In this document: positions 35,418 through 43,669 of the stretch, in pieces | Position numbering within the stretch: position 1 is the first letter of the stretch | How the letters are laid out: each line of letters opens with the position of its first letter | Assembly (NCBI RefSeq): GCF_029309835.1 | Contig: NZ_JARJHL010000014.1 | Coordinates: 62,001-126,000 of the forward strand | Length of the DNA stretch: 64,000 bases | DNA from: Paracoccus sp. DMF-8 | GTDB taxonomy: Bacteria; Pseudomonadota; Alphaproteobacteria; Rhodobacterales; Rhodobacteraceae | Reading direction: 5' to 3' | Notes under the pieces: generated by a model | Databases searched by the model: none | What the model saw: only the letters and a program-made list of their open reading frames with translations | What the model was told of the DNA's origin: nothing | Made by a program: the position numbers and the translations under genes

Positions 35418-36599
35418 ATGAAGGTCGATGACGAAGGCTATTCCTGGCGGCAGATCGGACCGGCGATGTCCCATGCGCGCCCGGTCGAAATGCTCCGCGC
35501 GGGGTTTGGTGTCTTTTTCGGCCTTGTCGCGCTGGAACTGGTCGGGCAGCTGATCGGCACCGATGGGCGGTTGTCGCTGTTTCTGATCGCCCCCTTCGGT
35601 GCCACGGCCTTCCTGCTTTTTGCCGTCCCGAACGCGCCGCTTGCCCAGCCCTGGTCCGCGACCGTCGGCAATACCGTTTCCGCGCTGGCTGCGCTTGCCG
35701 CGATCAGATGGGTCGCGGATCCGTTCTTGCTGGCGACGGTTGCGGTCGGTGCGGCGGTTGTCCTGATGCATCTGGCGCGGGCGCTGCATCCGCCGGGCGG
35801 GGCGGTCGCGCTGAGCACGGTGCTGGCCGCGGATGCCATTCCCGATCCGGCGCTGCTTTATGTCCTGTCGCCGGTTCTTTTGGGGACCTTGGTTCTGGTT
35901 GTCGTCGCGGCGATATATAACCCCTTGACTGGACGTCATTATCCGTTCCGGCAGATCCATGATGCGGCGCATCGGCCGACCGATCCGCCTGAACGCAACC
36001 CTCTGGGCCTGACGCGCGAACAACTGGCCGACCTGCTCAGCGATTTCCGCCAATCCTCGAACATCGGGGTCGAGGATCTTGCGCGGATCATCGCAGGCGC
36101 CGAAGATCGTTCGGCCAGCATGCGCCTTGGCAGCAAGACCTGCGGCGATATCATGTCCACGGATCTGGTCTATGTCACGACCGAGGCGCCCTTGGTGCGG
36201 GTCGCGACCCTGTTCAACCGCTATGGTTTCACCGCGCTGCCGGTCGTGCGCGATGATGGCGATTATGCGGGCATGATTTTCCAGTGGCATCTGATCCGCC
36301 GTGCCAGCGAAGAGGCGGTGCGCCTGCGCGCGCGCTTTCTGGATGGGGTCGTCGCGATCCTTGATCCGGCGGTGGGCCGCACCGTCCGCGCCGCTTCGGT
36401 GATGGAGGTCGATGGCCCGGTCCTGACCCCGCAATCGCCGGTCATCGACCTGCTGCCGATCCTGTCCCACGGCCGCACCGATGCCGTCGCGATCGTCGAG
36501 GGCAATCGCGCCGTCGGCATCATCACCCGCACCGATCTGGTCGCCACGCTGGCGCAGGCTCTGGTCCGCCGCTCGAACGAACAGGACCCCGAGGCCTAG
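35418..36599 (+). CDS. HPP family membrane protein with C-terminal CBS domains
   Basis: A 393-aa inner-membrane protein. The N-terminal half has about four helices with the HPP signature: LIAPFGATAFLLF, then LHPPGGAVALS near residue 125. A linker leads to two CBS domains (from about residue 245: CGDIMSTDLVYVT, GFTALPVV; and from about 330: SVMEVDGPVLTPQSPV, VGIITRTDLVATL). CBS pairs bind adenine nucleotides and probably gate or regulate the membrane part. HPP proteins have been linked to nitrite transport in plastids and cyanobacteria; function here is unknown. Confidence 0.82.
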   Translation: MKVDDEGYSWRQIGPAMSHARPVEMLRAGFGVFFGLVALELVGQLIGTDGRLSLFLIAPFGATAFLLFAVPNAPLAQPWSATVGNTVSALAALAAIRWVADPFLLATVAVGAAVVLMHLARALHPPGGAVALSTVLAADAIPDPALLYVLSPVLLGTLVLVVVAAIYNPLTGRHYPFRQIHDAAHRPTDPPERNPLGLTREQLADLLSDFRQSSNIGVEDLARIIAGAEDRSASMRLGSKTCGDIMSTDLVYVTTEAPLVRVATLFNRYGFTALPVVRDDGDYAGMIFQWHLIRRASEEAVRLRARFLDGVVAILDPAVGRTVRAASVMEVDGPVLTPQSPVIDLLPILSHGRTDAVAIVEGNRAVGIITRTDLVATLAQALVRRSNEQDPEA

Positions 36600-36719
36600 C
36601 CGGTCGGGGCCTAGCCGCGCCGTTCCATGGGGGGGCTTCTGGTCCCTTAGTGTTAGAGTTGAATTTCCCGCTTTCCCGAACGCCTTGCCGCATGTGAGCC
36701 TCGCGCAGGGAGAAAGAGC

Positions 36720-37682
36720 ATGTATCAACTGGACAATTTCCCCGACAACCCGGTCGCCTTGCTGACGCGACAGGTTGCGGCGGGGCTGATCGGGCATGAG
36801 CGTATGGTCGAACGGCTGATCATCGCGCTGCTGGCCGGGGGGCATGTGCTGCTTGAAGGGCCGCCGGGCATTGCCAAGACGCGGGCGGTCAAGCGACTGG
36901 CCGCCCATCTGCCGGGGAAAGATGCGCGCATCCAATGCACGCCCGATCTGCTGCCCTCGGATCTGACCGGGACGCAGGTCTTTCGCGCCGACAGCGGCAG
37001 TTTCGATTTCGTGCCGGGGCCGTTGTTTCATTCGCTGGTGCTGGTCGATGAAATCAACCGTGCCCCGCCCAAGGTCCAGTCCGCGCTGCTCGAAGCAATG
37101 GCCGAACATCAGGTCACGACCGGCGGCACGACCCGCCCGCTGCCCGATCCCTTCATGGTCGTTGCGACCCAGAACCCGATCGAGCACGAAGGCACGTTTC
37201 CGCTGCCCGAGGCCCAGATGGACCGGTTTTTGCTGCATCTTTTTCTGGACCTGCCGGATGCCGATGCCGAACGCGCCATTCTGGATCTGGTCGAGGCGGA
37301 AACCGTTTCTGCCCCGCCCGGGATCGGATCGGTGATCCCCGAAGAAGATATCCATGCCGCCCGCCGCGCGGTCGCGCAGGTGCATGTCGCGCCCGCGTTG
37401 AAGGATTTCATCGTGCGTCTGGTGATGGCGACGCGGGCCGGGGGGATCGTCGCCGACAGGGTTGAGCATCCGGTTTCGCCGCGCGGAACCTTGGCGCTGG
37501 CCGCCGCCGCGCGGGCGCGGGCCCGGCTGCATGGCCGCGACCATGCCCTGCCCGAGGATGTCGAGGAACTGGCCCAGGACGCGCTGGCCCATCGCCTTGT
37601 CCCGAACTGGCAGGCGATCAGCGAAGGGCGCACGGGCCGCAGCCTGATCGCCGATATCCTGCGCGAGATCCGCCCGTGGTAG
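36720..37682 (+). CDS. MoxR-family AAA+ ATPase
   Basis: A cytosolic chaperone-like ATPase of 320 aa, the first gene of the MoxR/Bat operon. The Walker A motif is EGPPGIAKT, Walker B LVLVDEINRAPPKVQ, sensor 1 VVATQNPIEHEGTFPLPEAQ, and the C-terminal lid domain is present. MoxR proteins work with adjacent VWA proteins, as in methanol dehydrogenase maturation and stress tolerance. AGGGAGAAAGAGC precedes the ATG. The 120 bp upstream are the likely operon promoter. Confidence 0.9.
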   Translation: MYQLDNFPDNPVALLTRQVAAGLIGHERMVERLIIALLAGGHVLLEGPPGIAKTRAVKRLAAHLPGKDARIQCTPDLLPSDLTGTQVFRADSGSFDFVPGPLFHSLVLVDEINRAPPKVQSALLEAMAEHQVTTGGTTRPLPDPFMVVATQNPIEHEGTFPLPEAQMDRFLLHLFLDLPDADAERAILDLVEAETVSAPPGIGSVIPEEDIHAARRAVAQVHVAPALKDFIVRLVMATRAGGIVADRVEHPVSPRGTLALAAAARARARLHGRDHALPEDVEELAQDALAHRLVPNWQAISEGRTGRSLIADILREIRPW

Positions 37683-38527
37683 CTGCCGCCCGCAATCTTG
37701 CGACGCTGGATCATCCCGGCCTGCGCCTGACGGCGGCCGAGCTGATCGCCCGCCGCCCCGCCCCCCATGCCAGCCGCCACCGGCCGGCCAGCCGGCGCGC
37801 GGGGGCGGTCCCGGCGCGCGTCGCGGGGCAGGGCATGGATCTGCGCGAAATCCGCGCCTTTACCGAAGGCGACGACCTGCGCCGCATCGACCCCGGCGCG
37901 ACGGCCCGGACCGGCCAGCTTCATATCCGCAGCTTTCACGAGGATCGCGACGACACCACCCTGCTGATCGCCGATTTCCGTCACCTGATGCTGTGGGGGA
38001 CGGGGGCGGCGCTGCGCTCGGTCCGGGGCGCGCGCTGGCTGGCCCAGATCGGCTGGCAGGCGGTGGCGCGGGGCGGATCGGTTGCCCTGATGGTGGTCGG
38101 CGATGACGGTCCGGCGCTGGTGCATGCGGGGCTTGGGGCGATGCAGATGCAGGCGGTCGCGATGGCGATGGCGCATGGCCATGATGCGGCGCTGATCCGC
38201 AAACCGCATCCGACGGGGCTGGGCCCCGCGCTTGCGCAGGCGCGCAGGATGGTGCCGCCCGGCGGGCAGATCCATCTGGCGACCGGCCCCGACGGGCTGA
38301 CCGATGCCGATGCCGCCCTGTCGCAACTGGCGCGTGGGCGGCGGTTGCATCTGCACCTGATCCTTGATCCGCTCGAAACGCAGCCGCCTGAGATGGCGGT
38401 GTCGGTCAGCCACGGCCAGACCGCCCGCCACGGTCGGCTGACCGCCTATGATCCGCTGCCGCTGCTGGCCCATTTGCGCGGATTTGGTGCCGAACCCGCG
38501 ACGGTCCTGCCCGATGACACCGACTGA
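37676..38527 (+). CDS. DUF58 domain protein of the MoxR/Bat operon
   Basis: A 283-aa protein with the DUF58 core: GQGMDLREIRAFTEGDDLRRIDP followed by FHEDRDDTTLLIAD, near residues 58-100. DUF58 proteins have a degenerate VWA fold and nearly always follow moxR. The start is GTG at 37676, overlapping the moxR stop; no ATG fits better. It overlaps the following DUF4381 gene by 14 bases. Confidence 0.82.
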   Translation: MVAAARNLATLDHPGLRLTAAELIARRPAPHASRHRPASRRAGAVPARVAGQGMDLREIRAFTEGDDLRRIDPGATARTGQLHIRSFHEDRDDTTLLIADFRHLMLWGTGAALRSVRGARWLAQIGWQAVARGGSVALMVVGDDGPALVHAGLGAMQMQAVAMAMAHGHDAALIRKPHPTGLGPALAQARRMVPPGGQIHLATGPDGLTDADAALSQLARGRRLHLHLILDPLETQPPEMAVSVSHGQTARHGRLTAYDPLPLLAHLRGFGAEPATVLPDDTD

Positions 38528-38843
38528 GCTGATCGCCGCGCTTTCGCCAAGCCGCCTGCCGCCCTCGATGCTCGATCTGGGCTGGCGCGAGGGGCTGGCG
38601 GTCTTTGGCCTTGGCCTGCTGGCGTGCACGCTGTTGGTCTGGCTGCTGTCGCCGCTGCTTGTCCGCAGAACATCGACCCGCGCCCGCATCCGGGCCACGC
38701 GGGGCATGCAGGGGCAGGAACGCCTGCTGGCCATCGCGCGCATCCGGGGCTTTTTGCCCAAGGCGCTGCGCCCGGCCGCCTATGGCGCGGCACCCCTGCC
38801 GCCCCAGGACCGGATCGAGCGTCTGGCGCGGGGGCGGAAATGA
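38514..38843 (+). CDS. DUF4381 small membrane protein of the Bat operon
   Basis: A 109-aa protein with a single membrane helix (LAVFGLGLLACTLLVWLLSPLL) and a basic cytoplasmic tail (STRARIRATRGMQGQERLLA). The layout and its place between DUF58 and the first VWA gene match DUF4381 proteins. Starts inside the DUF58 gene and overlaps the next gene by 4 bases. The specific function is unknown. Confidence 0.7.
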   Translation: MTPTELIAALSPSRLPPSMLDLGWREGLAVFGLGLLACTLLVWLLSPLLVRRTSTRARIRATRGMQGQERLLAIARIRGFLPKALRPAAYGAAPLPPQDRIERLARGRK

Positions 38844-39766
38844 GCTTTTCCTGGCCGCTGGCCTTTTTGCTTCTGCCACTGCCGTTCCTGATGCGCCTGC
38901 TGCCGCCCGCGGCCGCGCGGGGTGGGCTGCGCGTGCCCGCCCATGTTTTCGCCGGGGTCGCGGCGCAGCAGGGGGCCGGGCGCGGAATGGTGCTGGCAGT
39001 CATCGCCTGGGCGGCGCTGATCACGGCGATTGCCGGACCGCAGATCAGCCGGACCAGCGACATGCTGCCCGCCTCGGGGCGCGATATCGTGCTGGTCATC
39101 GACCTGTCGGGCAGTATGCAGAAAGAGGATTTCCGTCTGGACGGGCAGCCGATTTCGCGGCTGGATGCGGTGAAACGTACGGCCTCGCGCTTTGTCGCGG
39201 CGCGGCGCGGCGACCGGATCGGGCTGGTGATCTTTGGCGACCGCGCCTATTTCGCCCAGCCCCTGACCTTTGACGTGAATGCCGTTGCCCGCGCGATAGA
39301 CGAGGCGCAGATCGGCATTTCCGGCCGGGCCACGGCGATTTCGGACGGTCTGGGGCTGGCGATGAAGCGGCTGGCCACCAGCGATGCCCCGACGCGGGTC
39401 GCAGTGCTGCTGTCGGATGGGGTCGATACCTCGGGCAATGTGCAATCGGTCGATGCGGCGCGGCTGGCGGCGCAGCATGGTATCCGGATCCACACGATCG
39501 CGCTTGGCCCCGAAGACCTGGAAAACCAGCCGAAATCCCGTGATGCGGTCGATACCAGGACCCTGCGCGAGGTTGCCGAACTTTCCGGCGGGACCAGCTT
39601 TCGGGTGCGCGGGGTCGAGGATCTGCAGGCCATGGCCGCGACGCTTGACCGCCTTGAACCCAACCCGACCGAGCGCCCGCCGATGCGCTACTGGCATGCG
39701 CTGTGGGTCTGGCCGGGCGCCTTGGCGCTGGTCCTGATGGCCCTGATCGCATGGAGGCGCGGATGA
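38840..39766 (+). CDS. batA: VWA domain protein, BatA-type
   Basis: A 308-aa membrane-anchored protein. Short hydrophobic segments at the N-terminus (WPLAFLLLPLPFLMRLL and a second near residue 50) and one at the C-terminus (ALWVWPGALALVLMALIAW) flank a von Willebrand A domain. The metal-ion site is intact: DLSGSM near residue 90, a TAISDG threonine and LLSDGVDTSG. The protein probably interacts with MoxR and the second VWA protein. The start and stop overlap both neighbours. Confidence 0.85.
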   Translation: MSFSWPLAFLLLPLPFLMRLLPPAAARGGLRVPAHVFAGVAAQQGAGRGMVLAVIAWAALITAIAGPQISRTSDMLPASGRDIVLVIDLSGSMQKEDFRLDGQPISRLDAVKRTASRFVAARRGDRIGLVIFGDRAYFAQPLTFDVNAVARAIDEAQIGISGRATAISDGLGLAMKRLATSDAPTRVAVLLSDGVDTSGNVQSVDAARLAAQHGIRIHTIALGPEDLENQPKSRDAVDTRTLREVAELSGGTSFRVRGVEDLQAMAATLDRLEPNPTERPPMRYWHALWVWPGALALVLMALIAWRRG

Positions 39767-40632
39767 TCCTGCTGCGTCCCCTGTGGCTTTGGGCCTTGCC
39801 GGTGCTGGCTGTCCTGGCGCTCGCCATCTGGCACCGCCCCCGCGATGCGGGCGGTTGGAACGCCCTGCTGCCGCCACATATGCTGGCCGGTCTGGCGGTG
39901 CTTGGCCAGCTTGGCTGTGGGGCGGGCTGGCTGCGTTTTTTGCCGATCCTTGGGGCAGCGGCGCTGATCGCGGGTCTGGCCGGGCCAGCGGTTCGCCGCG
40001 CCGACGCCCCGGTTTTTGCGCAAAGCGATGCGGTGGTCATCGCCATCGACATGTCGCCGTCGGTTGCAAAGGGCGCCGCGCTGGAACATGCCAAGGCCGC
40101 CGCTGCGGGTCTGCTGGCGCAGCTTGCCGGTCGTCCGGTCGGGCTGATCCTTTACGCCGGCGAGGCCTATGCCGTCGCCGCCCCGACGGACGATCCCGCG
40201 ACGCTGGAAACCCAGATCTCGGTTCTGGACGCTGAAACCATGCCGGACGAAGGCTCCCGGCCTGCCGCGGCGATTGCGTTGGCGGGGCAGATGCTGACCG
40301 GGCTGAAACGCGCGGATCTGGTCCTGATTTCGGATGGTGGCGGCGTCGATGATGCCGCCCGGTCAGAGGGTTTGCGCCTGCAGAACGCGGGCATCCGCAT
40401 TCTGGCCCTGATCCTGCCCGGGGACCCGCCGTCAGATGTCAATGCCTTGAAAAACCTGGCGAACGGACCCGTCACCAGCTTTGATGCGCCCGCGCCGGTG
40501 ACGCGCGCCCTGGCCGGTTCCGGGCTGGATCGTGATGCGGCGATGCTGGCGGTGCAATATCGCGATCTCGGGCCGTGGCTTGCGCTGATCGCGGTCCTCA
40601 CACTGTTGCCGCAATTTCGGAGACAGTCATGA
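39763..40632 (+). CDS. batB: VWA domain protein, BatB-type
   Basis: About 289 aa with N-terminal membrane helices and a VWA domain. The metal-site motif is DMSPSV, with LISDGGGVDD as the later acidic strand. The middle position, normally Thr, appears as PDEGSRPAA with Ser, so metal binding may be altered. ATG 39763 is used because GGAGG lies just upstream; ATG 39751 is in frame and also possible. It is paired with BatA, as in Bat operons generally. Confidence 0.8.
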   Translation: MILLRPLWLWALPVLAVLALAIWHRPRDAGGWNALLPPHMLAGLAVLGQLGCGAGWLRFLPILGAAALIAGLAGPAVRRADAPVFAQSDAVVIAIDMSPSVAKGAALEHAKAAAAGLLAQLAGRPVGLILYAGEAYAVAAPTDDPATLETQISVLDAETMPDEGSRPAAAIALAGQMLTGLKRADLVLISDGGGVDDAARSEGLRLQNAGIRILALILPGDPPSDVNALKNLANGPVTSFDAPAPVTRALAGSGLDRDAAMLAVQYRDLGPWLALIAVLTLLPQFRRQS

Positions 40633-41240
40633 AAACCGCAATTCTGCTGGCATTCGGTGCGGCCTGCCTGATTTTGGCGGGACCACAGGCACTGGGCCGA
40701 TTGGCGCTGATCGCGGGCCTGCCTCAATCCGCTGCGGCCCTGCTGACGGACCCGCTGGAAAAGGGCGTCGCGCTGTATCGCGCGGGCGAATATGCTGCGG
40801 CGGATGCCGCCTTCGCCGGTTCGGGCCGCAGCCAGACCTATAATCGTGGCCTCAGCCTGGCCGCGACGGGTGAATACCCGCTGTCCGTCGCCTATTTCGA
40901 TGCGGTTCTGTTCGCCAATCCCGCCGATGCCGATGCGCGGCGCAATCGCGATCTGGTCCGCAGCATGTATCCGCCGACGCAGGGCGACAGCATCGTTCCC
41001 GGCCGGATCGAAGGGCATGGTGGCCTTGGCCCGGCCGAGGAAACAGCAGAGACGACGGCAGGCATTCAGGACCCCGAGATGCATCGCAAGATCGAGGCGC
41101 GGGGGGTGGTCGCCAGCGATGAATGGCTGAGCACGATTTCTGACGATCCCGGCGAATTCCTGCGAATGCGGTTGAAGGCCGAACATGACCGGCGCGCCGG
41201 GCAGGGCCTGATCCGCCCCAGAGAGGCCGAGCCATGGTGA
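40629..41240 (+). CDS. TPR-like protein of the Bat operon (BatC/BatE position)
   Basis: A 203-aa protein with an N-terminal signal or anchor helix (ILLAFGAACLILAGPQAL). TPR-like helices follow: GVALYRAGEYAAADAAFAG and NRGLSLAATGEYPLSVAYF, then a polar C-terminal half. Bat operons often have a TPR gene at this place. Probably periplasmic and a scaffold for the VWA proteins, which is inference. It overlaps batB upstream and the batD-like gene downstream. Confidence 0.75.
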   Translation: MKTAILLAFGAACLILAGPQALGRLALIAGLPQSAAALLTDPLEKGVALYRAGEYAAADAAFAGSGRSQTYNRGLSLAATGEYPLSVAYFDAVLFANPADADARRNRDLVRSMYPPTQGDSIVPGRIEGHGGLGPAEETAETTAGIQDPEMHRKIEARGVVASDEWLSTISDDPGEFLRMRLKAEHDRRAGQGLIRPREAEPW

Positions 41241-42406
41241 TCCGGCTTCTGATTTTTCTGCTGCTGGCGGTATCGCCCGCCCATGCCGACAGCCTGCGCC
41301 TGATCGTTCCCGACATGCGGCCGGTGGTCGGTGAAATGATCCCCGTGACCATCCGGGGCGAATATACGGGCAATATCTCTCTGGAAAAAATGACCTTTCC
41401 GGATTCGGCGGGTTATGACTGGATTCAGGTGGCGCGCGACCGTTGGGCGGATGAGCGGATCGACGGCAGGATGTATCGCATATTCGAACGGCGAATTGCG
41501 GTTTTCCCGCGCCAGCCAGGCACGCTGACCATCGGCCCGGTCACGCATCACCTGACCAAGGCCAGCGGCACAACCCGGCCGGTCTTTGACGTGGTTGCCC
41601 GTCCCATGACGCTGGCTGTGACGCCCTATCCCGGGTCTGGACGTGCGCTGGCCTCGAACCAGGTCAGGGTGTCGGATGAGTTTTCGGCGGATCCGTCCCG
41701 GCTTGGCCCCGCCGATACCATAACGCGACGCATTACACTGACCGCCGACAACAGCATGGCCCATCTGCTTCCGCCGCGCCCCTTGATCCGCGAACCGTGG
41801 CTGATCAGCTTCGCCGCCCCCGAGATCCGCGAAACCCGCCTGACCGCGCAGGGACCAGTTGCCGTCGCCATCTGGGAATGGAGCCTGCGCCCCCATACCG
41901 GAGAGGTCGGATCGCTGATGCCGATTCAATTCCCATGGTTCAACACGCAGATCCGGGAGATGCGCGGCGCCGTGACCTTGCCGGTCGAAATCGGCATTGC
42001 AGGCTTTGGCGATAACATCGGCGGAATCGATGCAGCGACGCGACGTGACCGATTGCAGATGGCTGGGCTGGGTGTCGTGGGATTGATCATTGGGCTCGCT
42101 GTGGCCGTGTTCGGAAGGATGCCCGCCCCGCGCCGCCTGGCGGATCATCTGCGCCGCTTGCGTCGAAATGCGAAAATCCAGGCGCTGCGCATGGCCGCAG
42201 ATCAAGGCGACCTGATGTCTTTGCGCGCTGCCGCCGAAGCCTATCTGCAAGAGGAGCTGCGCCTTGGCCGCAACCCGGCCCGCGGATCGTTGGCGGAGCT
42301 GGATCGGGCGCTTTTTTCTGCCGATCCGCCCAAAAATTTTGATCGTCACGAATTCGTGCAAAGGCTGTCGGGAAAGGCGACCGAACAGGAGAATCGTGCT
42401 CTCTGA
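41234..42406 (+). CDS. batD: BatD-like periplasmic protein
   Basis: A 390-aa protein with a signal peptide (MVIRLLIFLLLAVSPAHA), beta-rich repeated domains as in BatD (VGEMIPVTIRGEYTGNI, FPRQPGTLTIGPV, GPADTITRRITLTA), one membrane helix near residue 285 (LGVVGLIIGLAVAVFG) and a helical cytoplasmic tail. It ends the operon moxR-DUF58-DUF4381-batA-batB-TPR-batD. BatD proteins are associated with oxygen tolerance in Bacteroides; whether this holds here is not known. The IS66-type element begins 87 bp downstream. Confidence 0.78.
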   Translation: MVIRLLIFLLLAVSPAHADSLRLIVPDMRPVVGEMIPVTIRGEYTGNISLEKMTFPDSAGYDWIQVARDRWADERIDGRMYRIFERRIAVFPRQPGTLTIGPVTHHLTKASGTTRPVFDVVARPMTLAVTPYPGSGRALASNQVRVSDEFSADPSRLGPADTITRRITLTADNSMAHLLPPRPLIREPWLISFAAPEIRETRLTAQGPVAVAIWEWSLRPHTGEVGSLMPIQFPWFNTQIREMRGAVTLPVEIGIAGFGDNIGGIDAATRRDRLQMAGLGVVGLIIGLAVAVFGRMPAPRRLADHLRRLRRNAKIQALRMAADQGDLMSLRAAAEAYLQEELRLGRNPARGSLAELDRALFSADPPKNFDRHEFVQRLSGKATEQENRAL

Positions 42407-42484
42407 GCGTTCCAGGCCTGTCGTAGTGCCATAGGCTTTTCCTTTTCTGATCACGCCTTGATCGTTGCGGGGCGCCGAAACGAA

Positions 42485-42492
42485 AGATCAAC
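42485..42492 (+). repeat. Left copy of 8-bp target duplication AGATCAAC
   Basis: AGATCAAC directly precedes the left inverted repeat of the IS66-type element. The same 8 bases directly follow the right inverted repeat at 43551-43558. An 8-bp duplication is characteristic of IS66-family insertion. Confidence 0.85.
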
Positions 42493-42571
42493 GTAACCGG
42501 TGCAAAGACCCCATGTTTCAATGAATCAAGGGTTTAGCGATACTGTCCCCACCTGATGAAGGAGGTGACAG

Positions 42572-42979
42572 ATGCTGGACGGAGAGGTCTCGGAGAAGGT
42601 GGACGAGGTCTGGGGCTTTGCGGTCCCGACCCGCAGCGGCGGACGGCGGCAATGGCCCGCAGCACTTCGCGCCATGGCGGTCGAGCGGATCGCGGCCGGC
42701 GAGGGAATCCGGGAAATCGCCGAGGAAATCGGCGCCAACAAGTCTCTGGTCGCGGTCTGGGTGAAGAATGCGCATCGCGAAGATCCCGCGCCGGCGTTCT
42801 TCGAGGTCGTGCCGCCGACCGCGGTGAAGCCGGGCTCTAAGCAGAGCATGGCCATTTCCCCGGAAGATACGGCCCCGACCTGCCGGATCTGCATCGGCGA
42901 TGCCGATATCGCGATACCGCCCGGCTACCCGACCGATCACTTGGTCGAGGTGCTGCGCGCGGTGAGGGCTTCGCAGTGA
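42572..42979 (+). CDS. tnpA: IS66-family accessory protein TnpA
   Basis: A 135-aa protein with a helix-turn-helix near residues 35-60 (AVERIAAGEGIREIAEEIGA then SLVAVWVKN). The C-terminal part has the DIAIPPGYPTDHLVEVLRAV ending usual for IS66 TnpA. GGAGGTGA precedes the ATG by 4 bp. Its stop overlaps the GTG start of truncated tnpB. TnpA is needed for IS66 transposition with TnpB and TnpC, which are absent or broken here. Confidence 0.78.
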   Translation: MLDGEVSEKVDEVWGFAVPTRSGGRRQWPAALRAMAVERIAAGEGIREIAEEIGANKSLVAVWVKNAHREDPAPAFFEVVPPTAVKPGSKQSMAISPEDTAPTCRICIGDADIAIPPGYPTDHLVEVLRAVRASQ

Positions 42980-43041
42980 TCTCCCCCGCCGGCGGTTTCC
43001 GCATCTTTCTTGCCTCCGAACCGATCGATTTCCGCAAGGGT
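42976..43041 (+). pseudogene. tnpB: Truncated IS66 TnpB (first ~22 codons)
   Basis: From a GTG start overlapping the tnpA stop, the first 22 residues (VISPAGGFRIFLASEPIDF followed by RKG) match the TnpB N-terminus, which ordinarily continues MDGLA. Here the similarity stops abruptly at about 43041 and the sequence becomes the reverse strand of a different gene. Confidence 0.75.
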
Positions 43042-43317
43042 AACGTCGTGGCCTGCCTGCGCGTCCATGCGCTCGGACAGGATGGTGTCTTCCGTGCCGA
43101 AATCGGCCAGAAGGTCGTCGTGCAATGCCGCCAGGTTTCCGGCAGATCCGAATGCCTGCTGCATCTCGGGCGTCGATGCCGACCAGATGGCTTCGACATC
43201 CCCATGCAGGAACCGCTCTGCCATTCGCTGCCCTGCCGAAAGCGGGTCCGCCTGCGCGGCGACCGACATGCCGGCAAAGGCCAGAACTGCCGCGATCCCA
43301 AGGTTGAGCTGCGTCAT
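43041..43317 (-). pseudogene. 5' fragment of a captured secreted-protein gene inside the IS66 element
   Basis: Reading from ATG 43317, the fragment has a clear signal peptide (MTQLNLGIAAVLAFAGMSV, then AAQA) and about 70 residues of mature protein, including AGQRMAERFLHGDVEAIWS and ADFGTEDTILSERMDAQ. It stops being gene-like where the tnpB remnant begins; beyond that the open frame is only antisense IS66. I cannot name the family. The rest of the gene is absent from this window. Confidence 0.6.
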
Positions 43318-43550
43318 TGCCGCCTCTGCCTCTGTTTCCGCTTGCATCCTCGGCTGGATACTGACCGCCCGCAATCGGCTCTTCGCGTCACTGGAAAGCC
43401 AGTGGCCGTTTGGGATACCGAACCTGTGCAGGCCACTTCCTTTTCGTCAGATCGGCCATCACGGCACGTATGGCTCGCACCTCCTACACCAGGCGCTCGT
43501 CAAAAATAATCTCGGCAAAGAGGCGTTTCCGGGGCCTTTGCACCGGTTAC
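43318..43550. other. Right part of the IS66-type element, non-coding
   Basis: This stretch is probably the upstream region of the captured gene followed by the IS66 right end. It contains short inverted repeats (CACTGG/CCAGTG at about 43379-43394 and GTGGCC/GGCCAC nearby). No convincing coding sequence is visible on either strand. Confidence 0.4.
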
Positions 43551-43558
43551 AGATCAAC
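43551..43558 (+). repeat. Right copy of 8-bp target duplication AGATCAAC
   Basis: Identical to 42485-42492 and directly after the right terminal TTAC of the element. Removing the element plus one copy rejoins an intergenic region between batD and flgI. Confidence 0.85.
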
Positions 43559-43669
43559 CGTGTTGTCCGGGTGTCGGCGCTGGCCGGGATCCGTCTTTAC
43601 TTCTTTTATCAATCGCGTTGTGATCGCCGGTTTCAGCGGCTGATGATATCTGCAAGCGGCTTTGCTGAT

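Larger units (their letters stand above)
42493..43550 (+). mobile_element. Non-autonomous, chimeric IS66-family element, 1058 bp
   Basis: The ends are GTAACCGGTGCAAAGACCCC on the left (42493-42512) and its near-perfect inverse on the right (43531-43550; 19 of 20 match), with the GTAA...TTAC termini typical of IS66. The element carries an intact tnpA, a tnpB cut after about 22 codons, and no tnpC. From about 43041 the sequence changes to the antisense 5' part of an unrelated secreted-protein gene plus its upstream region. The bracketing duplication shows that this chimeric structure transposed as a unit, with help from an IS66 transposase elsewhere. Confidence 0.8.
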
